Counted from the first letter of the stretch, positions 37,639 through 47,915 are shown. The stretch is 64,000 nt of DNA from Pseudomonas entomophila L48 (GCF_000026105.1 NC_008027.1:1628001-1692000); one strand, 5' to 3'. Numbers and translations are program-made. The notes: generated from the sequence alone by a model not told the origin.

Positions 37639-37739
37639 TCAGGCAGCTTTGTTCATCCCCAGTTCCATGTCATCGATCAACGCCTTGGCCATGGCGCTTA
37701 AAATCCGCGCCGAACTACCGGTGAACAGGTCTCAGGATA
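37639..37739 (-). pseudogene. Possible remnant of a small coding sequence
   Basis: On the minus strand a short open stretch reads LFTGSSARILSAMAKALIDD then MELGMNKAA and stops at 37639; a stop codon lies just upstream. It resembles the C-terminus of small Pseudomonas helical proteins but has no start or ribosome site. It is weakly supported. Confidence 0.25.
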
Positions 37740-37812
37740 GAACCCCGCTTTCACTGGCACCGCCGAACGCTTGGGGTAGACTGTCCCCTCCCGCATTCAT
37801 AAGGACGTTGCC

Positions 37813-38436
37813 ATGCTGAAGATCTGGGGCCGCAAGAACTCGAGCAATGTGCGCAAGGCGCTGTGGATTGCCCATGAACTGGGCCTGGACTTCGAGTCCA
37901 TCGACGCCGGCGGCGCCTTCGGGGTGGTCAACGAACCCCACTACCGCGCCCTCAACCCCAACGGCCTGGTGCCCATGCTCGAAGACGGCGACCTGGTGCT
38001 GTGGGAGTCCAACACCATCGTGCGCTACCTCTGCGCTGAATACGGCCAGCCGCAAGGCTGGTACCTCGACGACCCACGCCAGCGCGCCCTGGCCGACAAG
38101 TGGATGGACTGGACCACCTCATCCTTCGCCGGCCCGTTCCGCCCTCTGTTCTGGGGCCTGCTGCGCACCCCCGAGGAGCAGCGCGACTGGGTGGCGATCA
38201 ACGCCGCGCACAAGCAGTGCGCCGAACTGTTGTCGATCGCCGACGAAACCTTGGCCAAGCAACCCTACCTCTCCGGCGAGCAGATCGGCATGGGCGACAT
38301 CCCCCTGGGCAGTTTCGCCTACGCCTGGTTCGAAATGCCCATCGAGCGCCCGGCCATGTACCACCTTGAAGCCTGGTACGAGCGCCTGAAACAACGTCCG
38401 GCCTACCAGGCGGCGGTGATGACCGCGCTGACGTGA
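37813..38436 (+). CDS. Glutathione S-transferase family protein
   Basis: This 207-residue GST has an N-terminal thioredoxin-like half (MLKIWGRKNSSNVRKALWIAHELGL, split at the active-site Ser-Ser-Asn), the cis-Pro loop NPNGLVPMLEDG and the ESNTIVRYLC glutathione-binding helix. The helical C-terminal half follows. The Ser-Asn pair fits beta- or theta-like GSTs. The gene is monocistronic, and the substrate is unknown. Confidence 0.9.
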   Translation: MLKIWGRKNSSNVRKALWIAHELGLDFESIDAGGAFGVVNEPHYRALNPNGLVPMLEDGDLVLWESNTIVRYLCAEYGQPQGWYLDDPRQRALADKWMDWTTSSFAGPFRPLFWGLLRTPEEQRDWVAINAAHKQCAELLSIADETLAKQPYLSGEQIGMGDIPLGSFAYAWFEMPIERPAMYHLEAWYERLKQRPAYQAAVMTALT

Positions 38437-38568
38437 GGCCACTTCGATAGTCATTATCAATAGATGTGACTGTACTTGTGTGGCCAGCCCTTGCACCATG
38501 GCCGCACTCACTGCGCCAGTGACTTGACCTGGCGTGCCCTGAACCCTTTTCTCGGTACCTGACCCGCC

Positions 38569-39501
38569 ATGAGTTCCGCCCTGTCCATTCGACAGCTGAC
38601 CAAGACCTACGGCAACGGTTTCCAGGCCCTCAAGGGCATCGACCTGGACGTTTCCGAAGGCGACTTCTTCGCCTTGCTCGGCCCCAACGGCGCTGGCAAG
38701 TCCACCACCATCGGCATCCTCTCGACCCTGGTGAACAAGACCAGCGGCACGGTCAACGTGTTCGGCCACGACCTGGACCGCGAACCGTCCGCGCTCAAGC
38801 GCTGCCTGGGCGTGGTGCCCCAGGAGTTCAACTTCAACCAGTTCGAGAAGACCTTCGACATCGTCGTCACCCAGGCCGGCTACTACGGCATCCCGCCCAA
38901 GCTGGCCAAGGAGCGTGCCGAGCAATACCTGACGCAACTGGGGCTATGGGACAAGCGAGACGTGCAGTCGCGCTCGCTGTCCGGCGGCATGAAGCGCCGC
39001 TTGATGATCGCCCGGGCGCTGATCCACGAGCCGCGCCTGCTGATCCTCGACGAGCCGACCGCGGGGGTGGATATCGAACTGCGCCGTTCGATGTGGAGCT
39101 TCCTCACCGAGCTCAACCAGAAAGGCATCACCATCATCCTCACCACCCACTATCTGGAAGAGGCCGAGCAGCTGTGCCGCAACATCGGCATCATCGACCA
39201 CGGCACCATCGTCGAGAACACCAGCATGCGCCAGCTGCTGGGCAAGCTGCATGTCGAGACCTTCGTGCTCGACCTCAAGCACGACCTGCCGGCGGCACCT
39301 GAGCTGCACGGCTACCCGTGCCGGCTGATCACCCCGCACACGCTTGAGGTGCAGGTGGAGAAGGATATCGGCATCACCGCGCTGTTCGGCCAGCTGGCCC
39401 TGAAGAACATCGAGGTGCAGAGCCTGCGCAACAAGACCAATCGACTCGAGGAGCTGTTCGTGTCCCTGGTGGAAAAGAACCTGTCGAAGGTGGCCGTATG
39501 A
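38569..39501 (+). CDS. ABC-2 type transporter ATP-binding protein (YadG-like)
   Basis: This 310-residue ATPase has Walker A GPNGAGKST near residue 40, the Q-loop VPQEFNFN, signature LSGGMKRRLMIARAL, Walker B LLILDEPTAGVD and the H-loop TTHYLEEAE. The C-terminal extension is normal for exporters of the ABC-2 class. It overlaps the permease gene by ATGA, so the two make one transporter. By family it resembles YadG, whose substrate is not known. Confidence 0.93.
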   Translation: MSSALSIRQLTKTYGNGFQALKGIDLDVSEGDFFALLGPNGAGKSTTIGILSTLVNKTSGTVNVFGHDLDREPSALKRCLGVVPQEFNFNQFEKTFDIVVTQAGYYGIPPKLAKERAEQYLTQLGLWDKRDVQSRSLSGGMKRRLMIARALIHEPRLLILDEPTAGVDIELRRSMWSFLTELNQKGITIILTTHYLEEAEQLCRNIGIIDHGTIVENTSMRQLLGKLHVETFVLDLKHDLPAAPELHGYPCRLITPHTLEVQVEKDIGITALFGQLALKNIEVQSLRNKTNRLEELFVSLVEKNLSKVAV

Positions 39502-40277
39502 GTGTGGAACTGCGCACCAACTGGGTCGCCCTGAACACCATCGTTTACCGCGAAGTGCGGCGCTTCCTGCGTATCTGGCCACAGACCCTGCTGCCCCCGG
39601 CGATCACCATGGTCCTGTACTTCGTGATCTTCGGTAACCTGATCGGCCGGCAGATCGGCGACATGGGTGGCTTCACCTATATGGAGTACATCGTGCCGGG
39701 GCTGATCATGATGTCGGTGATCACCAACTCCTATGGCAACGTGGTGTCGAGCTTCTTCGGTAGCAAGTTCCAGCGCTCCATCGAGGAGCTGATGGTGTCG
39801 CCGGTGTCGCCGCACACCATCCTGGTCGGCTATGTGCTGGGCGGTGTGCTGCGCGGGTTGGCGGTGGGGGTGATCGTGACCATCCTGTCGCTGTTCTTCA
39901 CCCACCTGCAGGTGCATCACCTGGGCGTGACCATCGTCGTGGTACTGCTGACCGCGACCATCTTCTCGCTGCTGGGCTTCGTCAACGCGGTGTTCGCGCG
40001 CAACTTCGACGATATCTCGATTATCCCGACCTTCGTGCTGACGCCGCTGACCTACCTCGGTGGGGTGTTCTACTCGATCAACCTGCTGCCGCCGTTCTGG
40101 CAGACCGTGTCGCTGGCCAACCCGGTGCTGCACATGGTCAACTCGTTCCGCTACGGCATCCTAGGGGTGTCGGATATCAGCATTGGTACGGCGATCAGCT
40201 TCATGCTGGTGGCCACCGCGCTGCTCTATGTGCTGTGCGTCCGCTTGCTGGTCAGCGGTCGCGGCATGCGTGCGTGA
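39498..40277 (+). CDS. ABC-2 type transporter permease (YadH-like)
   Basis: This 259-residue protein has six hydrophobic segments and the ABC-2 pattern (YMEYIVPGLIMMSVITNSYG; FVLTPLTYLGGVFYSINLLP). It is co-translated with the ATPase. Its last 117 bases overlap the convergent DUF2062 frame, which is unusual. Confidence 0.93.
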   Translation: MSVELRTNWVALNTIVYREVRRFLRIWPQTLLPPAITMVLYFVIFGNLIGRQIGDMGGFTYMEYIVPGLIMMSVITNSYGNVVSSFFGSKFQRSIEELMVSPVSPHTILVGYVLGGVLRGLAVGVIVTILSLFFTHLQVHHLGVTIVVVLLTATIFSLLGFVNAVFARNFDDISIIPTFVLTPLTYLGGVFYSINLLPPFWQTVSLANPVLHMVNSFRYGILGVSDISIGTAISFMLVATALLYVLCVRLLVSGRGMRA

Positions 40278-40787
40278 GCAGCGACACTGGCGCCGGCGCC
40301 ACTGCCGGCCCACCCACCAGCGCCAGTAGCCCATGGTGGTGAAGTAGGCGAGCACGCCGAGCACCACCCCGCACACCACCGAGCCCAGCAGGAACGGTTG
40401 CCAGATCGTCGCCAGCTGGTCGGTCACCCAGTCGACGGTGATTTCCTCGGGCAACGTGCGTGGTGGTACCTGCATCAGCCAGGCACCGGTCATATAGGTG
40501 ACGAAGAATACCGGGGGCATGGTCAGCGGGTTGGTCAGCCACACCAGGCTGACCGCGATCGGCAGGTTGCCGCGCACCGGGATCGCCAGGGCGGCGGCCA
40601 GCAGCATCTGCATGGGGATGGGGATCAACGCGGCAAACAGGCCGACGCCCATGGCCCGCGCCACCGAGTGGCGGTTCAGGTGCCAGAGGTTGGGGTCGTG
40701 CAGCAGTTTGCCGAAGAAGCGTAACGACTTGTGTTCCCGGATGCTGGTCGGGTCCGGCATGTAGCGTTTGAACAGACGGCGCGGCAT
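40161..40787 (-). CDS. DUF2062 membrane protein with an extended C-terminus
   Basis: The ATG at 40787 gives 208 residues. The DUF2062 domain (LLHDPNLWHLNRHSVARAMG; LIPIPMQMLLAAALAIPVRG; LVWLTNPLTMPPVFF) ends near residue 167 at YWRWWVGRQWRRRQ, where I would expect a family member to stop. The frame then runs 41 residues further into a Cys/His/Gln-rich tail read from the antisense strand of the permease gene. The tail is probably accidental. DUF2062 proteins are small inner-membrane proteins of unknown role. Confidence 0.8.
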   Translation of the reverse strand: MPRRLFKRYMPDPTSIREHKSLRFFGKLLHDPNLWHLNRHSVARAMGVGLFAALIPIPMQMLLAAALAIPVRGNLPIAVSLVWLTNPLTMPPVFFVTYMTGAWLMQVPPRTLPEEITVDWVTDQLATIWQPFLLGSVVCGVVLGVLAYFTTMGYWRWWVGRQWRRRQCRCSRTHAATADQQADAQHIEQRGGHQHEADRRTNADIRHP

Positions 40788-40930
40788 GTGGGCTCCCGGC
40801 AGGGTTGAAGGGCGTCAGTATGCCTTTATTCAAGCGCAGCCTCGTTCAGAGTTTGTGACAATTGTTGAGCAAGCATTTCCCCCCGATCAGCTAAGCCTCA
40901 GAGGCCATTTCGCTTCTGGAGCTCTATCTC

Positions 40931-43135
40931 ATGCGCACAGGGATGCTTGCGCTGGTGCTCGGGTTGTTGTGCCTGCGCTTTTTACCTGCTCTGCCATCGG
41001 TCGGATGGCTGCTGGTCCTGTTGATATTTGCCTTGGTCTGCCTGCCCACGCGCTAGTGGTTGCTGGGGTGTTTCGTGCTGGGCGCCTGTTATGCCGGCTG
41101 GTCGGCGCAGCGGGCGCTGGATGATCGCTTGCCCGTTGAATTGGATGGCCGGACGTTGTGGCTGGAAGGGAGGGTGGTGGGTTTACCCGCCCGTGGCCAA
41201 CGCAGCGTGCGTTTCGAGCTGGAGCAGCCCAGGTCGCGTCGGGCGCAGTTACCGCAACGTGTGCAGTTGAGCTGGTTCGAAGGGCCGCAGCTGCTGGCGG
41301 GCGAGCGTTGGCGGCTGGCAGTCAACCTGCGCCAGCCCAGTGGGTTGCTCAACCCTCACGGACCGGATCGCGAGGCCATGCTGCTGGCGCGGCGGGTTGG
41401 CGCAACGGGTACCGTCAAGGCGGGCGAGCGGCTTGGCGAGGCGGTGGTCGACTGGCGCGATGGCCTGCGTCAACGCTTGCTGGCGGTGGAGGCGCACGGG
41501 CGCGAGGCGGCCCTCGCAGCCCTGGTGCTGGGCGATGGCGCGGGGCTGGCCCGGCAGGACTGGCAGGTTTTGCAGGCCACCGGCACGGTGCACCTGCTGG
41601 TGATTTCAGGGCAGCACATCGGGTTGCTGGCCGGGCTGGTGTATGGCCTGGTGGCGGGGCTGGCACGGCTGGGCTGGTGGCCACACCGGTGGCCATGGTT
41701 GCCTTGGGCGTGTGGCCTGGCCATGGCGGCGGCGTTGGCCTACGGCTGGCTGGCGGGGTTTGGCGTGCCGGTGCAGCGGGCCTGCCTGATGCTGGCGGTG
41801 GTGTTGCTGTGGCGCTTGCGCTTCCGCCATTTGGGCGTCGCCACGCCGCTGTTGCTGGCGCTACTCGGCGTGCTGCTGGTCGAACCGCTGGCCAGCCTAT
41901 TGCCGGGTTTCTGGCTTTCGTTCGCCGCCGTCGCCGTGCTGGTGCTGTGTTTTTCCGCCCGGCTAGGTGCATGGCGCCCCTGGCAAGCCTGGACCCGTGC
42001 CCAGTGGGTGATTGCCGTCGGCCTGTTGCCGGTGCTGCTGGCGCTGGGGTTGCCGGTCAGCCTGACGGCGCCGCTGGCCAATCTGCTGGCGGTGCCGTGG
42101 ATCAGCCTGGGGGTGCTGCCGCTGGCATTGCTGGGGACGGTGCTTTTACCGATGCCGGGTGTGGGGGAGGGGATGTTGTGGTTGGCGGGCCTGTCGCTGG
42201 ACGGTTTGTTTGTATCGTTGGCGCTGGTTGCCGAGCAGCAGCCAGCCTGGATGCCTGAGCCCTTGCCCGTGTGGGCCTGGCTGCTGGTGTGCCTGGGGGC
42301 CGTTCTTGTGCTTTTGCCCCGCGGTGTGCCACTGCGCATGCCGGGCGCGGTCATGCTGCTGGCGATATGGGCGCCGCGAGAGCAGGTGCCCCACGGGCAG
42401 GTGGAAGTCTGGCAACTGGACGTCGGCCAGGGCCTGGCGGTGTTGCTGCGCACTCGCCATCACAGTTTGCTGTATGACGCGGGGCCCGCGCGGGGCGACA
42501 GCGACCTGGGCGAAAGCGTGGTGCTGCCTGCCTTGCGCAAGCTTGGGGTGAAAAAGCTCGATGTGATGCTGATCAGTCATGGTCATGCCGACCATGCCGG
42601 CGGCGCGGCGGCTGTTCGTCGCGGGTTGCCGGTGAGCCGGGTGCTGGCGGGGGAGGTCACCGGGCTGGATGAGGCGCAGCTCTGTGACAGTGGCGAGCGC
42701 TGGAACTGGGATGGCGTGGCCTTTTCGCTCTGGCACTGGCCGCAAGGCCAGTCCAGCAACGAGCGCTCTTGTGTGTTGCAGGTGGAGGCCAATGGCGAAC
42801 GGTTGTTGCTGGCCGGCGATATGGAAAGTGGCGCGGAGCGGGCCTGGCTGGCAGCTCACGATGAGCATCGGATCGACTGGCTGCAGGCGCCGCACCATGG
42901 CAGCCGTACGTCGTCCACTGAGCTGTTCGTCAAGGCCACCGCGCCACGCGGGGTGCTGATTTCCCGTGGGCGGCACAATGGGTTTGGGCATCCCCATGCA
43001 CAGGTGATCGAGCGGTATCGGCGGCATGGGGTGGTGGTGCATGACACGGCGGTCGAGGGGGCGTTGCGGGTGCGGCTGGGCAGCCATGGCGGGGTGGAGG
43101 GAGTGCGGGCGCAACGGCGGTTTTGGCGGGATTAG
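40931..43135 (+). pseudogene. comEC: DNA uptake channel ComEC/Rec2 with an in-frame amber codon
   Basis: From the ATG at 40931 the frame would give 734 residues, the usual Pseudomonas length, but codon 42 is TAG (41054-41056): LPTR-stop-WLLGCFVLGACYAGW. Beyond it the protein is intact. It has the ComEC OB domain and Competence domain (HLLVISGQHIGLLAGLVYGL), many TM helices, and the metallo-beta-lactamase domain with HGHADHAGG and HHGSRTSS. ComEC carries single-stranded DNA across the inner membrane during natural transformation. Restart at TTG 41060 could yield a protein lacking the first 43 residues. It is either a recent nonsense mutation or a sequencing error. Confidence 0.85.
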
Positions 43136-43185
43136 GAAAATTGTTGGGGAGAGGTGCATGTCATGAGATTTTCCTTGATGCGCAA

Positions 43186-43213
43186 ATCGAGCGCCGCCCG
43201 CGCGGCGCTCGAT
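43186..43213. repeat. Palindrome of the ATCGAGCGCCGC family
   Basis: The 12-base arms ATCGAGCGCCGC and GCGGCGCTCGAT surround a CCGC loop. The gap between comEC and exbB holds little else. Confidence 0.87.
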
Positions 43214-43322
43214 ATCCGCCACCCCGCATCTTCCGGGCCTGGTGATTTCCCTGACCTCCGGCAGATGAGCCCTCGGCTTGCCTATGGTAGAGTGGCGGCC
43301 TTTTTCCGAGGGGATGCTTACT

Positions 43323-43958
43323 GTGTGGGAATTGGTCAAGTCCGGTGGTTGGATGATGCTGCCGATCATCCTGAGTTCCATCGCCGCCATGGCGATCGTC
43401 GTCGAGCGCCTGTGGACCTTGCGCGCCAGCCGTGTCACCCCGCCGCACCTGCTGGGCCAGGTGTGGATGTGGATCAAGGACAAGCAACTCACCAGTGACA
43501 AGCTCAAGGCCCTGCGCGCCGACTCGCCGCTGGGTGAAATCCTGGCTGCGGGCCTGGCCAACTCGCGCCACGGCCGCGAGATCATGAAGGAGTGCATCGA
43601 GGAGGCCGCCTCGCGAGTCATCCACGAGCTGGAGCGTTACATCAGCACCCTCGGCACCATCGCCGCCATGGCGCCGCTGCTGGGCCTGCTGGGCACCGTG
43701 CTGGGCATGATCGACATCTTCAGCGCCTTCATGGGCTCGCAGATGACCGCCAACGCCGCAGTGCTGGCCGGTGGTATCTCCAAGGCCCTGGTCACCACTG
43801 CGGCTGGCCTGATGGTCGGTATCCCGGCAGTGTTCTTCCATCGCTTCCTGCTGCGCCGCATCGATGAGCTGGTGGTGGGCATGGAGCAGGAGGCGATCAA
43901 ACTGGTCGAGGTGCTGCAGGGCGACCGCGAAGTGGAAGTGGCCGGAGGCAAGGCGTGA
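43323..43958 (+). CDS. exbB: ExbB/TolQ-family proton channel protein
   Basis: I choose GTG at 43323 (MWELVKSGGWMMLPIILSSI), with GAGGGG 9 bases upstream; an ATG at 43314 is in frame but too close to that site. The 211 residues have three TM segments (about 10-30, 118-138, 158-178) and the MotA/TolQ/ExbB signature LGLLGTVLGMIDIFSAF. With ExbD it couples the proton gradient to a TonB-type energiser. It heads an envelope operon, and the next gene overlaps by GTGA. Confidence 0.92.
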   Translation: MWELVKSGGWMMLPIILSSIAAMAIVVERLWTLRASRVTPPHLLGQVWMWIKDKQLTSDKLKALRADSPLGEILAAGLANSRHGREIMKECIEEAASRVIHELERYISTLGTIAAMAPLLGLLGTVLGMIDIFSAFMGSQMTANAAVLAGGISKALVTTAAGLMVGIPAVFFHRFLLRRIDELVVGMEQEAIKLVEVLQGDREVEVAGGKA

Positions 43959-44389
43959 AGTTCCGGCGCAATCGCCAGCGCGAGAATGTCGACATCAACC
44001 TGGCGTCGTTGATCGATGTGGTGTTCGTGCTGCTGCTGTTCTTCGTGGTCACCACCACCTTCACCCGCGAGACGCAACTGCGCGTCGAGCTGCCTGAGGC
44101 CGCCAGCGCCGAACAGGCGCCGGCCGACCAGGGCAAGCTGGTGGAGATCACCATCAGCGCCGATGGCGTGTATTCGGTGAACAACCACCTGCTTCCGAAG
44201 AGCGACCTGGACACCCTGACCGAGGCCATCGAGAAGGAGTCCGGCGGTGACATCACCCTGCCGCTGGCCATCAGCGCCGACGGCAAGACCCCGCACCAGG
44301 CTGTGATCACCGCAATGGACGCGGCCGGCAAGCTCGGCTTCAGCAAGTTGCGCATGACCACCGTCGAGGCCACGCAGGGCAAGCCCTGA
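43955..44389 (+). CDS. exbD: Biopolymer transporter ExbD
   Basis: The start is GTG at 43955, overlapping exbB. The 144-residue protein has one TM helix ([18 protein letters not shown]) preceded by [13 protein letters not shown], where the Asp is the proton-carrying residue of ExbD/TolR. A periplasmic domain follows. It partners exbB and overlaps lpxK by TGATG. Confidence 0.93.
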   Translation: MKFRRNRQRENVDINLASLIDVVFVLLLFFVVTTTFTRETQLRVELPEAASAEQAPADQGKLVEITISADGVYSVNNHLLPKSDLDTLTEAIEKESGGDITLPLAISADGKTPHQAVITAMDAAGKLGFSKLRMTTVEATQGKP

Positions 44390-45399
44390 TGGCCTTCGCC
44401 GACCGCCTGCTGGCCGCCTGGTACGCCGGGCATCCCGCGTTGGCCCTGCTGCGTCCGCTGGAGGCGTTGTACCGCCGCGTGGTGACGCGCAAGCGCGCGC
44501 GTTTTCTTAGCGGTGAAAGCGCCAGCTACCGTGCGCCGGTACCCGTGATCGTCGTCGGCAACATCACCGTCGGCGGCACCGGTAAGACCCCGATGATCCT
44601 CTGGCTGATCGAGCACTGTCGTCGGCAGGGGCTCAAGGTCGGCGTGGTTAGCCGAGGCTACGGCGCCAAGCCGCCGCAACACCCCTGGCATGTCCAGGCC
44701 GACCAACCTGCCGAACAGGCCGGTGACGAGCCCTTGCTGATCGTCCAGCGCACCGGCGTGCCACTGGTCATCGACCCCGACCGCTCCCGCGCCGTGCAGG
44801 CCTTGCTGGCCAGCGATGCCCCCGACCTGATCCTGTGCGACGACGGCATGCAGCACTATCGCCTGGCTCGTGACCTGGAGCTGGTGCTGATCGATGCCGT
44901 CCGTGGCCTGGGCAACCGTCGCTGCCTGCCGGCCGGCCCGCTGCGCGAGCCCGCCGAGCGGCTGGGTGAGGCCGACGCGGTGCTGTTCAACGGCGCCGAG
45001 GCTGATCGAGACGATGGTTTCTCGTTCCGCCTGCAGCCGTCCGCGCTGATCAACCTGCGCAGCGGCGAACGCCGCGCGCTCGACCTGTTTCCCGCTGGCC
45101 AGGCATTGCACGCCGTGGCCGGCATCGGTAACCCGCAACGTTTCTTCAACACCCTGCTGGGGCTAAACTGGCAGCCGGTGCCGCACCCCTTCGCCGATCA
45201 TGCGCCCTACAGCCGCGAGGTGCTGTCGTTCAGCCCGCCGCTGCCGCTGGTGATGACCGAGAAGGACGCGGTGAAATGCCGGCCGTTCGCCGCCGACGAC
45301 TGGTGGTACCTGGCGGTCGATGCCGTGCCTTCAGCAGCGTTCAGCGCCTGGTTCGACGGCCAGCTCGATCGCCTGCTGCCTGGCCGCCCCCGGCCCTGA
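44389..45399 (+). CDS. lpxK: Tetraacyldisaccharide 4'-kinase LpxK
   Basis: This 336-residue protein has the N-terminal membrane-binding helix and Walker [15 protein letters not shown] near residue 50, GVVSRGYG, and [20 protein letters not shown] with the catalytic Asp pair. It phosphorylates the 4' position of the lipid A disaccharide. It sits in the exbB-exbD-lpxK-kdsB-murB operon with other envelope genes. Confidence 0.97.
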   Translation: MAFADRLLAAWYAGHPALALLRPLEALYRRVVTRKRARFLSGESASYRAPVPVIVVGNITVGGTGKTPMILWLIEHCRRQGLKVGVVSRGYGAKPPQHPWHVQADQPAEQAGDEPLLIVQRTGVPLVIDPDRSRAVQALLASDAPDLILCDDGMQHYRLARDLELVLIDAVRGLGNRRCLPAGPLREPAERLGEADAVLFNGAEADRDDGFSFRLQPSALINLRSGERRALDLFPAGQALHAVAGIGNPQRFFNTLLGLNWQPVPHPFADHAPYSREVLSFSPPLPLVMTEKDAVKCRPFAADDWWYLAVDAVPSAAFSAWFDGQLDRLLPGRPRP

Positions 45400-45432
45400 G
45401 CCTTTTTCAATTTCCGTCTCAAGGAAGCTTCC

Positions 45433-45618
45433 ATGGACACCAAACTGCTCGACATCCTGGCCTGCCCGATCACCAAGGGCCCGCTCAAGCTCAGCGCCGA
45501 CAAGACCGAGCTGATCAGCAAGGGCGCGGGCCTGGCCTACCCGATCCGCGACGGCATCCCGGTGATGCTGGAAAGCGAGGCGCGCACCCTGACCGACGAA
45601 GAGCGCCTGGACAAATGA
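45433..45618 (+). CDS. Trm112-family small protein
   Basis: This 61-residue protein reads [20 protein letters not shown], the Trm112/YcaR pattern in which one zinc Cys is kept. Such proteins occur between lpxK and kdsB in many proteobacteria; the eukaryotic homologue activates methyltransferases. An AGGAAGC site lies upstream. It overlaps kdsB by ATGA. Confidence 0.93.
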   Translation: MDTKLLDILACPITKGPLKLSADKTELISKGAGLAYPIRDGIPVMLESEARTLTDEERLDK

Positions 45619-46379
45619 GCCTGGACTTCACCGTGGTGATTCCGGCCCGGCTGCGCTCCACGCGCCTGCCGGGCAAGCCGTTGCTGCCGATCGCCGGCAA
45701 GCCGATGGTCCAGCATGTGTGGGAGCAGGCGCGTAGAAGTGGTGCCAGCCGCGTGGTCATCGCCACGGATGACGCCAGCATCGTGGAAGCCTGCCGGGCG
45801 TTCGGCGCTGAAGTGCTGCTGACCCGCGCCGATCATGAGTCGGGTACTGATCGCCTGGCCGAGGTCGCCGCCCAGCTGGGGCTGGCGCCCGACGCCATCG
45901 TGGTCAACGTGCAGGGTGACGAGCCACTGATTCCGCCGGTGATCATCGATCAGGTGGCCGCCAACCTGGCGGACCATCCGGAAGCCGGCATTGCCACCCT
46001 GGCCGAGCCGATCCATGAGCCGGAAACCATTTTCAACCCCAACGCGGTGAAGGTAGTCAGCGACAAGCATGGCCTGGCGCTGACCTTCAGTCGCGCACCA
46101 CTGCCCTGGGCCCGGGACGCCTTCGCCAAGGACCGCAGCCAGTTGCCTGTCGGTGTGCCGTATCGTCGCCATATCGGCATGTATGCCTACCGCGTGGGCT
46201 TCCTCCAGGACTTCGTGGCCTGGGGCCCGTGCTGGTTGGAGCAGACCGAGTCGCTGGAGCAATTGCGTGCCCTGTGGCACGGCGTGCGCATCCATGTCGC
46301 CGATGCCATCGAGGCGCCGGCCGTGGGTGTCGATACCCCTGAAGACCTGGAGCGCGTGCGGCGCTTGCTGGAGGCCTGA
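45615..46379 (+). CDS. kdsB: 3-deoxy-manno-octulosonate cytidylyltransferase
   Basis: The ATG at 45615 gives 254 residues, the family length. It has the nucleotidyltransferase loop [34 protein letters not shown] with metal ligands, and [13 protein letters not shown]. It activates KDO as CMP-KDO for lipopolysaccharide. It is coupled to its neighbours on both sides. Confidence 0.97.
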   Translation: MSLDFTVVIPARLRSTRLPGKPLLPIAGKPMVQHVWEQARRSGASRVVIATDDASIVEACRAFGAEVLLTRADHESGTDRLAEVAAQLGLAPDAIVVNVQGDEPLIPPVIIDQVAANLADHPEAGIATLAEPIHEPETIFNPNAVKVVSDKHGLALTFSRAPLPWARDAFAKDRSQLPVGVPYRRHIGMYAYRVGFLQDFVAWGPCWLEQTESLEQLRALWHGVRIHVADAIEAPAVGVDTPEDLERVRRLLEA

Positions 46380-46843
46380 TGCGCGTCCTGTTCGTCTGCC
46401 TCGGCAATATCTGCCGTTCGCCCACCGCCGAGGGCGTGTTGCGCCATCAACTGGAAGTTGCGGGGCTGGCTGATGTCGTCCAGGTGGCGTCCGCCGGCAC
46501 TGGCGACTGGCATGTGGGCAAGGCCCCCGACAGCCGTACTCGCAAGGCCGCTCTTGCACGTGGCTATGACCTGTCGTGCCAGCGCGCCCAGCAGGTCAAG
46601 GCCGAGCACTTTGCGCAATTCGACTTGGTCCTGGCAATGGACAAGAGCAACCTGCGCAACCTGCAAGCATTGCGCCCGCACAACGCCAAGGGCGAGCTCG
46701 ACCTGTTCCTGCGCCGCTATGGCGCGGCCCTGGACGAAGTACCGGACCCTTACTACGGCGGTGCCGAAGGCTTCGAGCAGGTCCTGGACCTGATCGAGGC
46801 GGCTTGTCGCGAGCTGGTCGTGGAAATCAAGGGGCGGTTATGA
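46379..46843 (+). CDS. Low-molecular-weight protein tyrosine phosphatase
   Basis: The 154-residue protein has the active-site P-loop CLGNICRS (Cys7, Arg13) and the general acid Asp in VPDPYYGG. The length and motifs are those of LMW-PTP. In this operon position its target is not known; Wzb-like and phospho-arginine phosphatases are relatives. It overlaps both kdsB (TGATG) and murB (ATGA). Confidence 0.95.
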   Translation: MRVLFVCLGNICRSPTAEGVLRHQLEVAGLADVVQVASAGTGDWHVGKAPDSRTRKAALARGYDLSCQRAQQVKAEHFAQFDLVLAMDKSNLRNLQALRPHNAKGELDLFLRRYGAALDEVPDPYYGGAEGFEQVLDLIEAACRELVVEIKGRL

Positions 46844-47859
46844 CAGTGCACTGGCAAGAGCAGGTATCGCTCAAGCCCTACAACACCTTCGGTATCGATG
46901 TGCGAGCGCGTCACTTCACCCAGGCGCACGACGATGGCGAGGTTCGCCAGGCGCTGGCCCAGGCAACTGAACGTCAGGTGCCGGTGCTGGTGATCGGTGG
47001 CGGCAGCAATCTGCTGCTGACCCGAGATATCGATGCCCTTGTGCTGCACATGGCCAGCCGTGGCCGGCGCCTGCTCAGCGACGATGGCGAGCGGGTAGTG
47101 GTGGAGGCCGAGGCCGGCGAGCCCTGGCATCCGTTCGTGCAATGGAGCCTGGAGCAAGGCTTGTGTGGCCTGGAGAACCTCAGTCTGATTCCCGGCACCG
47201 TCGGCGCCGCGCCGATGCAGAACGTCGGGGCCTATGGCGTGGAGATCAAGGACGTGTTCGCCGGGCTGACCGCTCTGGATCGCGAGACGGGCGAATTGCG
47301 TGATTTCTCGCTGCAGGAGTGCGCATTCGGCTATCGCGACAGCGTGTTCAAGCGTAACCCGGGGCGTTGGCTGATCCTGCGTGTACGCTTTGCCTTGCGC
47401 CGTACGTTGCAGGCCCATCTGGACTATGGTCCGGTGCGTCAGCGTCTGGCGGAGCAGGGCGTTGAACAGCCGACAGCCCAGGCGATCAGCGACGCTATCT
47501 GCAGTATTCGTCGGGAGAAGCTGCCGGATCCGGCCGAGCTGGGGAACGCCGGTAGCTTCTTCAAGAACCCCGTGGTGCCGGCGGCATTGGTCGAGCGTAT
47601 CCGCGCCGGGCATCCTGGCGTAGTGGCTTATCCACAGGCCGATGGCCAGGTGAAGCTGGCGGCAGGCTGGTTGATCGAGCAGGCGGGGTGGAAGGGGCAT
47701 CGCGAGGGCGATGCAGGTGTGCACCGGCTGCAATCGCTGGTGCTGGTGAATTACGGTCAGGCGAGCGGGGCGCAGATGCATGCGCTGGCGCAGAAGATCC
47801 AGGCGGATATCCTCGAGCGGTTCGGGGTGGCGCTGGAGATGGAGCCGAACCTGTACTGA
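46840..47859 (+). CDS. murB: UDP-N-acetylmuramate dehydrogenase MurB
   Basis: The ATG at 46840 gives 339 residues, the type I MurB length. Landmarks are KPYNTFGIDVRARHF, VLVIGGGSNLLLT for FAD, LSLIPGTVGAAPMQNVGAYG, the catalytic Ser/Glu in NAGSFFKNPVVP and AGWLIEQAGWKG. It makes UDP-MurNAc for peptidoglycan. It is the last gene of the operon before a bidirectional terminator. Confidence 0.97.
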   Translation: MTVHWQEQVSLKPYNTFGIDVRARHFTQAHDDGEVRQALAQATERQVPVLVIGGGSNLLLTRDIDALVLHMASRGRRLLSDDGERVVVEAEAGEPWHPFVQWSLEQGLCGLENLSLIPGTVGAAPMQNVGAYGVEIKDVFAGLTALDRETGELRDFSLQECAFGYRDSVFKRNPGRWLILRVRFALRRTLQAHLDYGPVRQRLAEQGVEQPTAQAISDAICSIRREKLPDPAELGNAGSFFKNPVVPAALVERIRAGHPGVVAYPQADGQVKLAAGWLIEQAGWKGHREGDAGVHRLQSLVLVNYGQASGAQMHALAQKIQADILERFGVALEMEPNLY

Positions 47860-47886
47860 CCCTATCGCCGGTATCGCATCGCCTGG

Positions 47887-47915
47887 TTTGCCGGCAAGGC
47901 CGGCTCCTACAGGGC
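47887..47915. repeat. Single REP element
   Basis: TTTGCCGGCAAGGCCGGCTC plus CTACAGGGC lies 28 bases after the murB stop. Confidence 0.83.
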
